A DNA stretch of 32,919 nt from Opitutaceae bacterium. GTDB taxonomy: Bacteria > Verrucomicrobiota > Verrucomicrobiia > Opitutales > Opitutaceae. Under the pieces are notes generated by a model. The model was not told where the DNA came from, ran no database searches, and saw only the letters and a list, made by a program, of their open reading frames with translations. Where the stretch lies: positions 1-32,919 of the forward strand of contig CANJNJ010000050.1 of the NCBI GenBank assembly GCA_947474995.1. Reading direction: 5' to 3'. Of the stretch, positions 6,771 to 16,273 are shown piece by piece. Position 1 is the first letter of the stretch, and each line of letters opens with the position of its first letter. The translations under genes were made by a program, and so were the position numbers.

Positions 6771-9700
6771 TCATTTCAAACTCAGAATCCATTCGCGGAT
6801 CAACTCCACGCCGACCGCGTCGACCTGCTGGCTGCCGATCAGCGGCATCCGGCCACCTTCCTTCAGGCTGACGCGGTGAAAGAGCTCCGACTGCTCGGGC
6901 TTTCCGGGCACCACCACCCGGGCGTCAGGCCCGAGCAAGGGGACCAGCGGGCGTCCATTGATCAGACCGGTTTTTTCGATCGGAAGCGTTTCCAAGAGCT
7001 GAAAGGCAGCCCGCCCGCCGACCCCGAGAAACCGGTGGCAGTGCGAACATTGGGTGTCGAAGTACGCACGGGCGCGGGCCTCGAGCGGCAGCGTCGGGTT
7101 TTTCGGGTCCGTTTTGCGCGGCAGATCCGCGATCGGCTGCGACAGCTCCGGTTCAAACAATTTTCGGGCCGCCATGGCGGTAATTTGATTCTCCACACGG
7201 CCGCCCAATGGACTGTAGTCGAAGTCCCGATTGAGCTGCGCCGTGGACAATCCATTCACAAATTCGGTCTGCGGCGTGTGGCAGACGGTGCATTCGCTGC
7301 GGCTGGGAAATTGCCAGCGCGTGCCGGCGGGGCCGGGCAAGATCCGCGTCTCGCCGTTGGGCGGCACGAGGTCCGCGTCGGTCTGCTCCGCATTCCAAGC
7401 GTACGTGTAGAACCGCCACTCGCCCCGCTCGCGATACATGAGCTGGGTCTCGATGCGTCGCGGTCCCAGCGAGGTCGGCAGTTCCAGCGTGCGGACGACC
7501 GCGCTGCCGTCGGGCAGCTTCCAATTCGATTTCGCCGGGGTGAAGCCGATCTTTCCCGGCAGCGCGAGGAGGTGGCGCGCCTGCGCACCGTCGGACCAAA
7601 GCGCGGCGTTGATCTCATAGGGCACCACCCCGGGCGCGGGGCTGTGCTTCGCGGTCGAAGCGAAGAGGCCCGTTTCACTCAAGCGGCGGGGAAATTCTGC
7701 CACCGCCGTCTTTTGCACCGGCGCCGCGACCATCCGGTGAATTTCACCGTCAGCCCGAACGAGCAGTACGTTGCCCGCGCGATCCGTGCCAAAGCTCACC
7801 ATCTGCCCGCGGGTCTCAGCGATCTTGCGGAAATCCTGTGCCTTCCCGTCGGCCCAGCGAAAGGCCCACACCGCGCCCGTCACATAGTCGCCAAAGAAAT
7901 AGTTATTGGTGAGCCCCGGGAGAGCTTTCCCCTGATAAACGAAGCCCCCGATCACCGAGTGGGCCTCCGAGTGCGGGAGCTCAATGATCGGAGGCGTCAA
8001 CGTCGGCGTCGGTCCACCGAGCGGGATGTTCCGTTTGAACGGATGCGTACCTTCAAAGGCACTCCAACCGTAGTTGTGCCCTTTGTGGATGAGATGGATG
8101 CTTTCCCAACTGTCGTCGCCGTTGTCGCCGACCCACAGATCGCCGGTCGGTGCGAAACTCATGCGCCACGGGTTGCGCAAACCGTAGGCCCAGAATTCGG
8201 GCAGCACATTGGGCATCCCGACGAAGGGGTTGTCCGCCGGAATCGCATAATTTCGCCCCTGCTCTGTCCGCGAAATATCCAGCCGCAACATGCCGCCTGC
8301 GATCAAATCGACGCGCTGACCGAGGTTGTTCGGATCACCCGGCGCACTGCGGTCGCCCACGGACACGTAAAGATAACCGTCCGGGCCGAACTTAACGTCG
8401 CCCCCGTTGTGCCCCGCACTCGGCCAGCGCAGAAGGACCTGCTCGCTCTCGGGATCGATAAGCGGCGGTTCCAACTGGGTGACGGTGAACCGTGACAGGA
8501 CGTCCTCCGACGGCTTCGGCTGCACGCGATTATAGAGCACGTACACGTAGGGCACATCCGGGTATTTGGGATGGAACGCCAAAGCCTGGGTCTGCGTCGC
8601 GTTCTTAAAACGCACCGGCAGGTCGAGCATCTTGTCGGGCTTCTGCACGTCCGGCCGATTCGGAAACGTCCAGATCGGTCCGTTCACTTCGGCGACGAGC
8701 AGACGTTCCGGTTCCGCCGGATTGCGGGTCGGCACCGACACGAGATTCGCCAGCATGGTAAACTTAAAGGCGGGAAACACGCGCTCCGTCGTAATCGGCA
8801 GCGGATTTCCACCCGTGCCGCGCAAACGCGAACCGTTCCACGGCGGGAACGCGCCCTCCGACGCCGCCGTCACTGTCGCCGCCGGCGCCGGCGGAATCGC
8901 ACTGGCTGAAAGCGCAAACGTGCGATCACTGAAATCATAGGTGCGCCCCGATGGTCCTTCAATGGGGGCGGCGCCGCCAGCCACCACGAGCTGATCGGCG
9001 ACCACTGCGGCCGCGCCCCACGCCAGCGGAGTGGGAACCGAAGGTCCCGCACGCCAGGTCCGCGTGGCCGGATTGAAAATCCGCGTTTCGCTCCAGTCGG
9101 CGACGTCGCAGCCACCGACGATCCAAATTTCTCCGTGCCAGGCGGCGACCTGACCCGACCGGGGTTGGGCCGGGCCCGGGATGATTTCCCAGCGCGTCGT
9201 CACCGGATCGAACACGGCTAACCCGGCGAAAGGCACGCACACATAGAGCTTATCATCGAGCGAGGCACCGGCGAGCGCCCACATGTTCACAAACGCGTCC
9301 GGCTCGCGCCGCCAGGTAGTTTCGCCCGGCCCGATGCTGTCCATCCGGCCCCGCGTCGTCGCGTCGCGATTCGCCGCACCCATCACATAGAGGCGACCGC
9401 CGGCCACCAGCGCGAGCGGCGCGGGCAAGCCCACCGGGAGATCCGGCCCCGGAGTCAACCGGCCAGGGCCGGGATCAAAAATTTCCACCATGGTCGTCGT
9501 GCGGCGTTTCCCATCCGCCTCGATCCGGTCACCGCTGACCACCCACACGCGGTGATCGAACGCCACGGTCGCACAATAGATTCGCGGCTGGGCAAATTTC
9601 GCGGCCACGCGCCAGGTCCAGGTCTTCGACTCGAGCGCCCACAATTCATCGAAGTCATGCGGCACCACCGGGAACCCCCACGTGTGCGAAGCGCCGCCCG

Positions 9701-10205
9701 CCACGTAGAACCGATCATCGAGCACCGCCGCCGTCAGGTCGTGATTGCTGGCCGGCATCCGGGCGACCGTCCGCCAGGGCGTGGCCGGGGCCGCCGCCGG
9801 GGCGACGGGCACGTCCTGCGCCCCGCGCTCCGGCCAGCGGGGATCGAAACGTCGGGCCCGACTCCCGTCTGATACGACGATGGAGCGATCCGGTTCCGCG
9901 CGCAGCGAGCGCCAGGCGCCAGCTCCGAGACCGGGAATTTTTGGGTTCAACCACGTCGTTGGCGTCTGGGCGGGTAATACCACCAACTCACGTTGGCCGC
10001 CGGACGCGGGTACCAGCGCCCAATAATTGGCTGAGGTATCACGCACGACGCTCGTGGCCCCTGTCGGCGGAGCCAGTGGGGGCACGTCATCGGCCCGGAC
10101 CGCAGGCGTTACCGCAAGCGCCAACGCCAGTGTCAGGCCGGCCAGACAGGTCCGTTTAACCCAACTCACAGCGGCAGGGTACACGTGGGCAATAAGGTTC
10201 ATCAT
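6771..10205 (-). CDS. exported kelch - PQQ sugar dehydrogenase - diheme cytochrome c fusion
   Basis: A 1,144-residue multidomain protein. Residues 1-38 form a Sec signal (hydrophobic LAGLTLALALAVTP, then AVRA). Residues about 150-430 are kelch-type propeller repeats (RFYVAGGA, RLYVMGAA, EIWIVGGCD, LVVAGGAA). Residues about 470-830 form a glucose/sorbosone dehydrogenase propeller; its active-site motif AGHNGGDVKFGPDGYLYVSV includes His599. The tail carries two haem sites, CTVCH (972-976) and CSHCH (1053-1057), as in the SO2930-type diheme cytochromes. It should oxidise a sugar or polyol in the periplasm and pass electrons through its own haems. The ATG at 10205 overlaps the stop of the upstream lactonase-like gene (ATGA), which decides the start over the longer frame from 10238. 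The haem tail resembles that of 24713-27841, but the kelch half is absent there. Confidence 0.9.
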   Translation of the reverse strand: MMNLIAHVYPAAVSWVKRTCLAGLTLALALAVTPAVRADDVPPLAPPTGATSVVRDTSANYWALVPASGGQRELVVLPAQTPTTWLNPKIPGLGAGAWRSLRAEPDRSIVVSDGSRARRFDPRWPERGAQDVPVAPAAAPATPWRTVARMPASNHDLTAAVLDDRFYVAGGASHTWGFPVVPHDFDELWALESKTWTWRVAAKFAQPRIYCATVAFDHRVWVVSGDRIEADGKRRTTTMVEIFDPGPGRLTPGPDLPVGLPAPLALVAGGRLYVMGAANRDATTRGRMDSIGPGETTWRREPDAFVNMWALAGASLDDKLYVCVPFAGLAVFDPVTTRWEIIPGPAQPRSGQVAAWHGEIWIVGGCDVADWSETRIFNPATRTWRAGPSVPTPLAWGAAAVVADQLVVAGGAAPIEGPSGRTYDFSDRTFALSASAIPPAPAATVTAASEGAFPPWNGSRLRGTGGNPLPITTERVFPAFKFTMLANLVSVPTRNPAEPERLLVAEVNGPIWTFPNRPDVQKPDKMLDLPVRFKNATQTQALAFHPKYPDVPYVYVLYNRVQPKPSEDVLSRFTVTQLEPPLIDPESEQVLLRWPSAGHNGGDVKFGPDGYLYVSVGDRSAPGDPNNLGQRVDLIAGGMLRLDISRTEQGRNYAIPADNPFVGMPNVLPEFWAYGLRNPWRMSFAPTGDLWVGDNGDDSWESIHLIHKGHNYGWSAFEGTHPFKRNIPLGGPTPTLTPPIIELPHSEAHSVIGGFVYQGKALPGLTNNYFFGDYVTGAVWAFRWADGKAQDFRKIAETRGQMVSFGTDRAGNVLLVRADGEIHRMVAAPVQKTAVAEFPRRLSETGLFASTAKHSPAPGVVPYEINAALWSDGAQARHLLALPGKIGFTPAKSNWKLPDGSAVVRTLELPTSLGPRRIETQLMYRERGEWRFYTYAWNAEQTDADLVPPNGETRILPGPAGTRWQFPSRSECTVCHTPQTEFVNGLSTAQLNRDFDYSPLGGRVENQITAMAARKLFEPELSQPIADLPRKTDPKNPTLPLEARARAYFDTQCSHCHRFLGVGGRAAFQLLETLPIEKTGLINGRPLVPLLGPDARVVVPGKPEQSELFHRVSLKEGGRMPLIGSQQVDAVGVELIREWILSLK

Positions 10206-11140
10206 ACAAGATCGGCGGCAGCGCCGCGGGGAATCCAACGGTAGGCGGCGAAGGAATTTCGCCAGAAGAATTTTTCCGCGAGCACGACGCCGCGCGTGGC
10301 GAAGTACTCGGTCGCAACGCGATGGACGGTGGCATAGGGCGCCACCCGCTCGCTCACCGGCCAGTTGCTGCCATAGAGTACGCGGTCCGGCCCGAAGAGT
10401 TCGAGCAGCGCGTCGAGCCCGGGACGGTAAAAGCCCGGCTCAGTGATGGGCCGACCGTTCGCCCGGCGCACAATCTCCGAAACCTTAGCGTACACATTCG
10501 GTTGCGCGGCCAGTTCGTTCAGTGCCGACTTCATCGCGGGAACGCTGCCGTCCCAGTCCGCAAACGGCAGGTGATCGATCACGATCCGCAAGCTCGGCCA
10601 GCGCCGGGCAAGTCGAAGGGTCGGCTCAATAATCGGCAGCCGGCCGATGACATCAATCGCGAGACCCGCGTCGACGACCCGCGTGAGGTCGGAGTCGGTC
10701 GCGGCCTCGCCAAGGTTCTTCAACGCGCCGAGGCCAAAACGCAGCCCGCGGAAAAGCGGATTGGCCGTGAAACGCTTGAGATCGGCGGCAAATGCCACCT
10801 GTCCCGGCTGCAGGTTGCCAACGAAGCCTACGATCGCCGGCTCGTCCCGGGCCAAATCCAGGATCCATTGGTTGTCCTCGACGCGCGGGCTGGCCTCGAC
10901 GACCACCGTCCCGAAGACGTTAAGTCCATCGGTCGCCTGCCGAAAATCCGACGGGAGGTGCGGAGAATAGAGCACGGCTTCCGACTTCGGTGGCCAAGGC
11001 ACTCCACCAGGCCGGTCGGTATCATAGAAATGCGTGTGCGTATCGATGACCGGGACTAGGTGCGGCAAACCGGCAGAACGACCACCGCGCGGCAGCAGGG
11101 CCGCCGCCGCGGCGGCAAGGAGTAGTTCGCGGCGGGTCAT
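10202..11140 (-). CDS. Tat-exported amidohydrolase, L-fuconolactonase-like (COG3618)
   Basis: A 312-residue metal-dependent TIM-barrel hydrolase of the Amidohydro_2 type. The N-terminus is MTRRELLLAAAAAALLPRGG, with a twin-arginine pair followed by a hydrophobic stretch, so export by Tat is likely. The metal motif is IDTHTHFYD (His34 and His36); VVVEASPRVEDNQWILDLA and VGFVGNLQPG match the fucono/rhamnono-lactonase branch, and a late YGSNWPVSE provides the usual C-terminal conserved patch. The open frame extends to 11254, but the Tat signal fixes ATG 11140. It overlaps the downstream dehydrogenase-cytochrome gene by 4 bp. PQQ sugar dehydrogenases make aldonolactones, so hydrolysis of that lactone is a sensible, though inferred, job for this enzyme. 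Confidence 0.88.
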   Translation of the reverse strand: MTRRELLLAAAAAALLPRGGRSAGLPHLVPVIDTHTHFYDTDRPGGVPWPPKSEAVLYSPHLPSDFRQATDGLNVFGTVVVEASPRVEDNQWILDLARDEPAIVGFVGNLQPGQVAFAADLKRFTANPLFRGLRFGLGALKNLGEAATDSDLTRVVDAGLAIDVIGRLPIIEPTLRLARRWPSLRIVIDHLPFADWDGSVPAMKSALNELAAQPNVYAKVSEIVRRANGRPITEPGFYRPGLDALLELFGPDRVLYGSNWPVSERVAPYATVHRVATEYFATRGVVLAEKFFWRNSFAAYRWIPRGAAADLV

Positions 11141-11313
11141 GACAGACGAAAGGCGTGCAGGGAAAGCCGGGGTACGGTCACGGGGTCGGGAAGAAGGAAC
11201 CCGATGCTGATGAATGACGACCGGGTTTGGCGAGGGGTTTTGATCGCGCGGCACTCCGAACCGTGGCTAACTGGGTCGGCCCGGAACTACCCGATGGTCC
11301 GCCGGGCGCGCCG

Positions 11314-14300
11314 CTAATGCGAATGGGCGGCCTCGGCCGCTTCGGCGCCCAACGTCTCGCGATCAATTTCCGCCGCCCGCACCAGACCATGCGCGCTGGA
11401 GTGGCCGGTGAGCTTCACGCAGAGGCGATCCATCAGCACATAGACAATCGGCACCACGAAGAGCGTGAGCACGGTCGCAATCGACAAACCTCCCACGACC
11501 ACGATGCCCATCGGGTTGCGCGTTTCCGCGCCCGCCCCATGCATGAACGCGATGGGAGCCGCACCGAGCACCGTCGCGATCGACGTCATGATGATGGGCC
11601 GGAACCGCACCGACGAAGCCTCATACGCGGCGTCGAAGGCGGAGCGCCCCTGCATCTGGAGTTGATTCGCAAATTCGACCACGAGGATGCCGTTCTTTGC
11701 CACCATGCCGATCAGCATGATGAGGCCGAACCGCGAAAAAATATTATCCGTGAGCGGCTTGCCGAAAAACTGGCACGAATACAACACGATCAACCCGCCG
11801 GACACGGCGAGGATGATGCCAGTGAAAATTGTCAGCGGATGAATCCATGACTCAAACTGCGCCGCCAGCACGAGAAAGGTGAAGAGCAGCCCAAGCCCGA
11901 AAAGCATGTAGGTGTCGCCCGCACTTTCGACGAACTCGCGCGACTCGCCGTCCCACGCAAACGCATAGCCCGGCGGCAGCATGCCCGCCGTCGCTTCGCT
12001 CAGGAATTTTACGCCGTCGCCAATCGTGTACCCGCTCGCCAACTGGGCCTGCACCGTCACCGACCGCAGCCGATTGAAATGCGGGAAACTCTCCGGCACA
12101 ACCGACTCGTCGTAGGTCACCAGGTTGCTCAGCTGAATCATATTGCCGGTGTTGGATTTGACGTAGAGCCGGGCGAGATCTGACGGACTCGTACGATTCG
12201 CGTCCTCGACCTGCACCAACACGTCATATTGCCGATTGCCGCGCTGGAATTGCGTAATGCGCCGGCTGCCCAGCAGCGTCTCCAGGGTGGCGGCCACGTC
12301 TGACACCAAGACGCCCAGGTCCGCTGCCTTCGAACGATCGATCTTAACGTCCAATTGTGGCTTGGTCGGCGACGGATCGATGCGCGGCACGCGAAACATG
12401 TTCGTGCTCCGCATCACCGCTAGAATCTTCTGTCCCAACTCCTGTAAGCGGTCGAATTCGCTCCCTTGCAGCACCAACTGCACGCCACTCGGGCCGCCGC
12501 CGCCGCGCCCGCCACCACCACCACCGCCGAACGGACGGACCGGTGAGGCCGACGCCTGACCGCCGGTGATCTCTTTTTGAAATTTGTCCCGCAGCTCATC
12601 GACAATGACCTGGGTCTTCCGGGTCCGCTCTTCCCACGGTTTCAGCGTGGCCATGATGAAGGCCCGCCCCGCCCCGGTGCGGTGATACGTGCGATCCATT
12701 TCGGGAATCGACATGATCATCTTCTCCATGTCCCGGGAGTAGGTCGCATTGTATTCCGGGGTGGAGCCGACCGGGCCGACGAAACTCGCGTTAAAAACCC
12801 CGCGATCCTCCAGCGGCGTGAGTTCGCGCTGCAGCTTCGTATAGAGGTACGGTCCGGTCACCGCGAAGATGAGCGCGCCGACCAGAACCGCGACCCGGTT
12901 CCGCATCGCGCCGCCCAACAGTCGCTCGAAAATCCGGTTCAGCCAGACGAAGAAAGGCTCGGTCTTGGTATAAAACCAGCCGTGCTGCACGTGGCCGCCA
13001 ACCTTCGTCGCGCGCAACATCCGGGAGCAAAGCATGGGCGAAAGCGTCAGGGCGACGAAAGCCGACACCGTCACCGAAATTGCCAGCGTCAGGCCGAACT
13101 CATAAAACAACCGCCCAGTCCGGCCGGATTGGAACGCCACCGGCAGAAACACGGCGGCCAGCGTCAGCGTCGTGGCAATGATGGCGAACGCCACCTGCCG
13201 CGCGCCGAAAATGGAGGCGTGAATCGGCGACTCCCCCAGCTCAATGCGCCGGAAGATATTTTCCAGCATTACGATGGCGTCGTCGACGACGAGCCCGACC
13301 GCGAGGACCAGTGCCAGCAGCGTCAGGGTGTTGATCGTAAACCCGAGCCAGCTCATCACCGCGAAGGTGCCGATGAGCGACACCGGGATCGCCACGAGCG
13401 GAATCAAAGTCGCCCGCCAGTCGCGGAGAAAAAGAAAGATCATCAACACGACCAGCACCGCGGCTTCCCAAAGGGTCTTGTAGACCTCGTGCACCGAGCG
13501 CTCGACGAAAACGCTATAATCGGATGACACCTCGACATTCACGCCCTCCGGCAGGTCCGCCTGCAGCACGGGAATCAGCGCCTTCACGTCCTGGGCCACC
13601 TCCACCAGATTGGCCGTGGACTGCCGCAAGACCGAGACACTGACCGCTTCCCGCCCGTTGAAATAGGTGAAATCGCGATAGTCGGCCGGCCCGAGTTCGA
13701 CGCGGCCGATGTCGCTGAACTTCACCTGCGTGCCGTTGCGATTGGCGAGAATGAGATTTTCAAATTCAATCGGCTCGTCCATCCGGCCGCGCAACCGCAC
13801 CGGGAATTCGCGGGAAAGGGATTCGATGCGACCGCTCGGCAAATCCACGTTCTGCTGGCGCAGCGCCCGATCAATGTCAGTGACGGTCAGATTGTAAGCG
13901 GCCAGGCGGGTCGCATCGACCCAGAGCCGCATGGCGTAGCGCTGCCCGCGCAACTCGACGGACGCCACGCCCGGGATGGTCTGCAGGCGCTGCACCGCGA
14001 GGCGGTCGACCAATTCGGTCAGTTCCAGCCGCGAATGATTATTGGAATTGAACGAGAGCGTGACCACCGGATCGGCGTCCGAGTCGGCTTTCGAAATGGT
14101 CGGATCGTCGACCTCGGGCGGCAACTGGCGGCGAACCCGCGCGACCTTGTCGCGGACATCATTCGCGGCCTCGTCGATGCTGCGGTTGACATTAAATTCG
14201 AGGGAAATCCGGCCGAATTGCTCGTAGGAGTACGAACGAATGACTTTCAGGCCATCGATGGCGGAGACTTCCTTTTCAATGACCTCGACGATTTTCGACT

Positions 14301-14478
14301 CGATGACCTCGGCCGAGGCCCCGCGATAACTCACATCGATGGAAACGATCGGCGAGTCCGTGTTCGGGTATTCCCGCACCGGCAGTTTGCGAAACGCCAG
14401 CAGCCCGATCAGGACGACGACAATCGACGCCACGAGACAGATGACCGGCCGCTTGATGGAAAGATCGGAGAGGACCAT
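11314..14478 (-). CDS. RND efflux transporter, permease subunit (AcrB/MexB family)
   Basis: A 1,054-residue inner-membrane proton antiporter, full length for the hydrophobe/amphiphile efflux family. TM1 follows MVLSDLSIKRPV. The paired proton-relay acids lie in VGLVVDDAIVMLENIF (about residue 398), and the partner Lys in TM10 is in LIGMVAKNGILVVEFANQ (about residue 926). Two large periplasmic porter/docking loops are present. Oddly, a tract of eleven glycines, broken once by Arg (about residues 645-660, FGGGGGGGRGGGG), falls where AcrB has its flexible F-loop. It starts 3 bp after the adaptor gene ends, so the two are co-transcribed. No outer-membrane TolC gene is adjacent; one encoded elsewhere would be needed. 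The exported compounds cannot be predicted. Confidence 0.96.
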   Translation of the reverse strand: MVLSDLSIKRPVICLVASIVVVLIGLLAFRKLPVREYPNTDSPIVSIDVSYRGASAEVIESKIVEVIEKEVSAIDGLKVIRSYSYEQFGRISLEFNVNRSIDEAANDVRDKVARVRRQLPPEVDDPTISKADSDADPVVTLSFNSNNHSRLELTELVDRLAVQRLQTIPGVASVELRGQRYAMRLWVDATRLAAYNLTVTDIDRALRQQNVDLPSGRIESLSREFPVRLRGRMDEPIEFENLILANRNGTQVKFSDIGRVELGPADYRDFTYFNGREAVSVSVLRQSTANLVEVAQDVKALIPVLQADLPEGVNVEVSSDYSVFVERSVHEVYKTLWEAAVLVVLMIFLFLRDWRATLIPLVAIPVSLIGTFAVMSWLGFTINTLTLLALVLAVGLVVDDAIVMLENIFRRIELGESPIHASIFGARQVAFAIIATTLTLAAVFLPVAFQSGRTGRLFYEFGLTLAISVTVSAFVALTLSPMLCSRMLRATKVGGHVQHGWFYTKTEPFFVWLNRIFERLLGGAMRNRVAVLVGALIFAVTGPYLYTKLQRELTPLEDRGVFNASFVGPVGSTPEYNATYSRDMEKMIMSIPEMDRTYHRTGAGRAFIMATLKPWEERTRKTQVIVDELRDKFQKEITGGQASASPVRPFGGGGGGGRGGGGPSGVQLVLQGSEFDRLQELGQKILAVMRSTNMFRVPRIDPSPTKPQLDVKIDRSKAADLGVLVSDVAATLETLLGSRRITQFQRGNRQYDVLVQVEDANRTSPSDLARLYVKSNTGNMIQLSNLVTYDESVVPESFPHFNRLRSVTVQAQLASGYTIGDGVKFLSEATAGMLPPGYAFAWDGESREFVESAGDTYMLFGLGLLFTFLVLAAQFESWIHPLTIFTGIILAVSGGLIVLYSCQFFGKPLTDNIFSRFGLIMLIGMVAKNGILVVEFANQLQMQGRSAFDAAYEASSVRFRPIIMTSIATVLGAAPIAFMHGAGAETRNPMGIVVVGGLSIATVLTLFVVPIVYVLMDRLCVKLTGHSSAHGLVRAAEIDRETLGAEAAEAAHSH

Positions 14479-14481
14479 GGC

Positions 14482-15717
14482 TCAATTATCGATCCTGAAT
14501 TCCGCGCGCAACGGCCGGGTCTCGAGCTTGGCCCCGGAATATAATGCGAGCGCGCCGACTCCGGCGCCAACGACCATCTGGCGCTCATCCAGTTTGCCTT
14601 CGACCGCCGTGATTTCGACCAGTCCCTTGGCGCGCAGCCCCAGCTTGACCGGCACGAAGGCGGCCACCTTGTCGCCGTTCAGTTCGCGCACCATGACGAG
14701 TTGCGGGCCGCGTTGGTCGACGAAAATCGCCCCTTCGGGCACGGCCAAAGCGCCTTTGCGCACTTCGAGCACGAGCTCGATCACCGCGAACATGCCGGCC
14801 TGGAGCGCCGAAGAAGGTTTGGTCAGGTAACCCTTTACTTCACTCGATCGCGTGTTTCGGTCGATGACGGAGCTGACGAAATAAACCTCGCCTTGGGTGG
14901 CAATCTCCTCGCCCGAGGTCGTCGACTTGACGGCAAACGACGTGCCCTTTCGGACTTTGGTGATGTAGCGCTCCGGCACCTGGAACTCCGCCTTCAGCCG
15001 GCTCAGGTCGTTGATGGTCGTGATAATGGACTGGGTGTTGACGTAATCGCCCGGCGACAGCACCCGGCTCCCGACAAAACCGTCAAAGGGCGCGCGGATT
15101 TCCGTGCGCGCGAGCCGGACCCGGAGCAGATCGACGTCGGCCTGCGCCGCCGCATATTCACTCTTCGCCCGGTCGACGTCCGCCTGGGTATTGGACTGCG
15201 TCTGTTGCAGGCTTTCGGCCCGAGTGAGGTTTTGCTTCGCGAGTTCGAAGCGCGCCCGGCTCTGCGCCAGTTGCGCCGCCAGTTCGGAGTCGTCGATCTT
15301 CACGAGCAGTTCGCCCTTCTTGACGTTCCGTCCCTCCACAAAATTAATCTCCCGGATGATGCCGACCATCTCCGGCCGGATGCTGGCGGTCTCGTTGGAA
15401 CCAATGGAGCCCACCACCCGCAGGGTTTCGGTGAGATCGCGCCGCGAGATCATCGTTACTTCCACCGCCTGCGCCTGACCGCTTCCGCCCCGGCCACCCT
15501 TGGCGCTCGCTCCGCCGCTTTTCTTCTCGCCACTGCCCTTCTTTTCGCCGGCCGGAGCCGACGCCTTTTTTTCGGACGCGCTTCCGTCCGCCGCCGGCGC
15601 CGAAACCTTCCGCGCCGACGCTGGATTTTCCACTCCCGATTGGGCCCAAGCCGCCGCCGGGATAACGAGAAGCGACAACAGGGACAGGGCGCGATTTCGA
15701 GTCATCGAATTGGACAA
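14482..15717 (-). CDS. RND efflux periplasmic adaptor subunit (membrane fusion protein)
   Basis: A 411-residue AcrA/MexA-type adaptor linking the RND permease to an outer-membrane channel. A signal peptide (RALSLLSLLVIPAAAWAQ) is followed by about 55 residues of Ala/Ser/Lys/Gly-rich linker (residues 25-80). Next come the lipoyl-like half (VVGSIGSNETASIRPEMVG... EGRNVKKGELLVKID), a coiled-coil hairpin (ELAAQLAQSRARFELAKQ), the second lipoyl half (IRAPFDGFVGSRVLSPGDYV), a beta-barrel and a membrane-proximal domain. There is no lipobox Cys, so it is probably soluble or held by interactions. Starts at 15717 and 15705 are both possible; the second (MTRNRALSL) gives a more standard signal. It is the first gene of the pump operon. 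Confidence 0.93.
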   Translation of the reverse strand: MSNSMTRNRALSLLSLLVIPAAAWAQSGVENPASARKVSAPAADGSASEKKASAPAGEKKGSGEKKSGGASAKGGRGGSGQAQAVEVTMISRRDLTETLRVVGSIGSNETASIRPEMVGIIREINFVEGRNVKKGELLVKIDDSELAAQLAQSRARFELAKQNLTRAESLQQTQSNTQADVDRAKSEYAAAQADVDLLRVRLARTEIRAPFDGFVGSRVLSPGDYVNTQSIITTINDLSRLKAEFQVPERYITKVRKGTSFAVKSTTSGEEIATQGEVYFVSSVIDRNTRSSEVKGYLTKPSSALQAGMFAVIELVLEVRKGALAVPEGAIFVDQRGPQLVMVRELNGDKVAAFVPVKLGLRAKGLVEITAVEGKLDERQMVVGAGVGALALYSGAKLETRPLRAEFRIDN

Positions 15718-15848
15718 AAGGGATGGAATGAAGGGCTTGGGCGAAATATCGACCGACGGACAGTCACCGGAAAGACGGGCGAGCCGGAAGGGCGTTGCGC
15801 AGGATTCCTATCAATGTCCGCTATACGGTGACGAATCGGTCAGCGGTT

Positions 15849-16232
15849 CTATTCCGCCACCTTGGCGTAACTGGCCGCATCCAGGAGACCCTGGATTTCC
15901 GCGGCATTCGCCGGCTTCAATTTCAACATCCAGCCATCGGTGTAGGGCGCGCGGTTCACCGTTTCCGGCGTCGTCGCCAGGACCGCGTTCACCGCCAAGA
16001 CCGTGCCGCCGACGGGAGCGTAAAGGTCACTGGCGGCTTTGACCGACTCCACGACGCCAAAAGTTTCACCTGCTTTCAAGACGGCCCCAATTTTCGGCAC
16101 CTGCACGTAGGTGATGTCACCGAGCGCCTCCTGCGCGAAGTGCGTGATGCCGATGGTCACGGAACCATCGCTCTCGGTTTTGACCCATTCGTGGGATTTG
16201 GCGTAACGCAGCTCGGCGGGAATATTGCTCAT
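15849..16232 (-). CDS. gcvH: glycine cleavage system H protein
   Basis: A 127-residue lipoyl carrier that shuttles the aminomethyl group between the P, T and L proteins of the glycine cleavage complex in the cytoplasm. The family start [10 protein letters not shown] is present, and the lipoylated Lys65 lies in [18 protein letters not shown]; the C-terminus ends [10 protein letters not shown]. Length is standard. It follows gcvT by 41 bp on the same strand. No gcvP gene lies downstream: the next gene on this strand is the efflux adaptor, 131 bp on. Confidence 0.97.
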   Translation of the reverse strand: MSNIPAELRYAKSHEWVKTESDGSVTIGITHFAQEALGDITYVQVPKIGAVLKAGETFGVVESVKAASDLYAPVGGTVLAVNAVLATTPETVNRAPYTDGWMLKLKPANAAEIQGLLDAASYAKVAE

Positions 16233-16273
16233 GGGGCGAAGTGGAAAGGAGAGTGTCGGAGATAAACGCGCAC

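Noticed and set aside
6684-8495. Plus-strand open frame of 603 codons
   Set aside because: It lies antisense to the kelch-dehydrogenase gene, is Arg/His/Gln-rich and has no domain; it results from high GC3 on the true strand.
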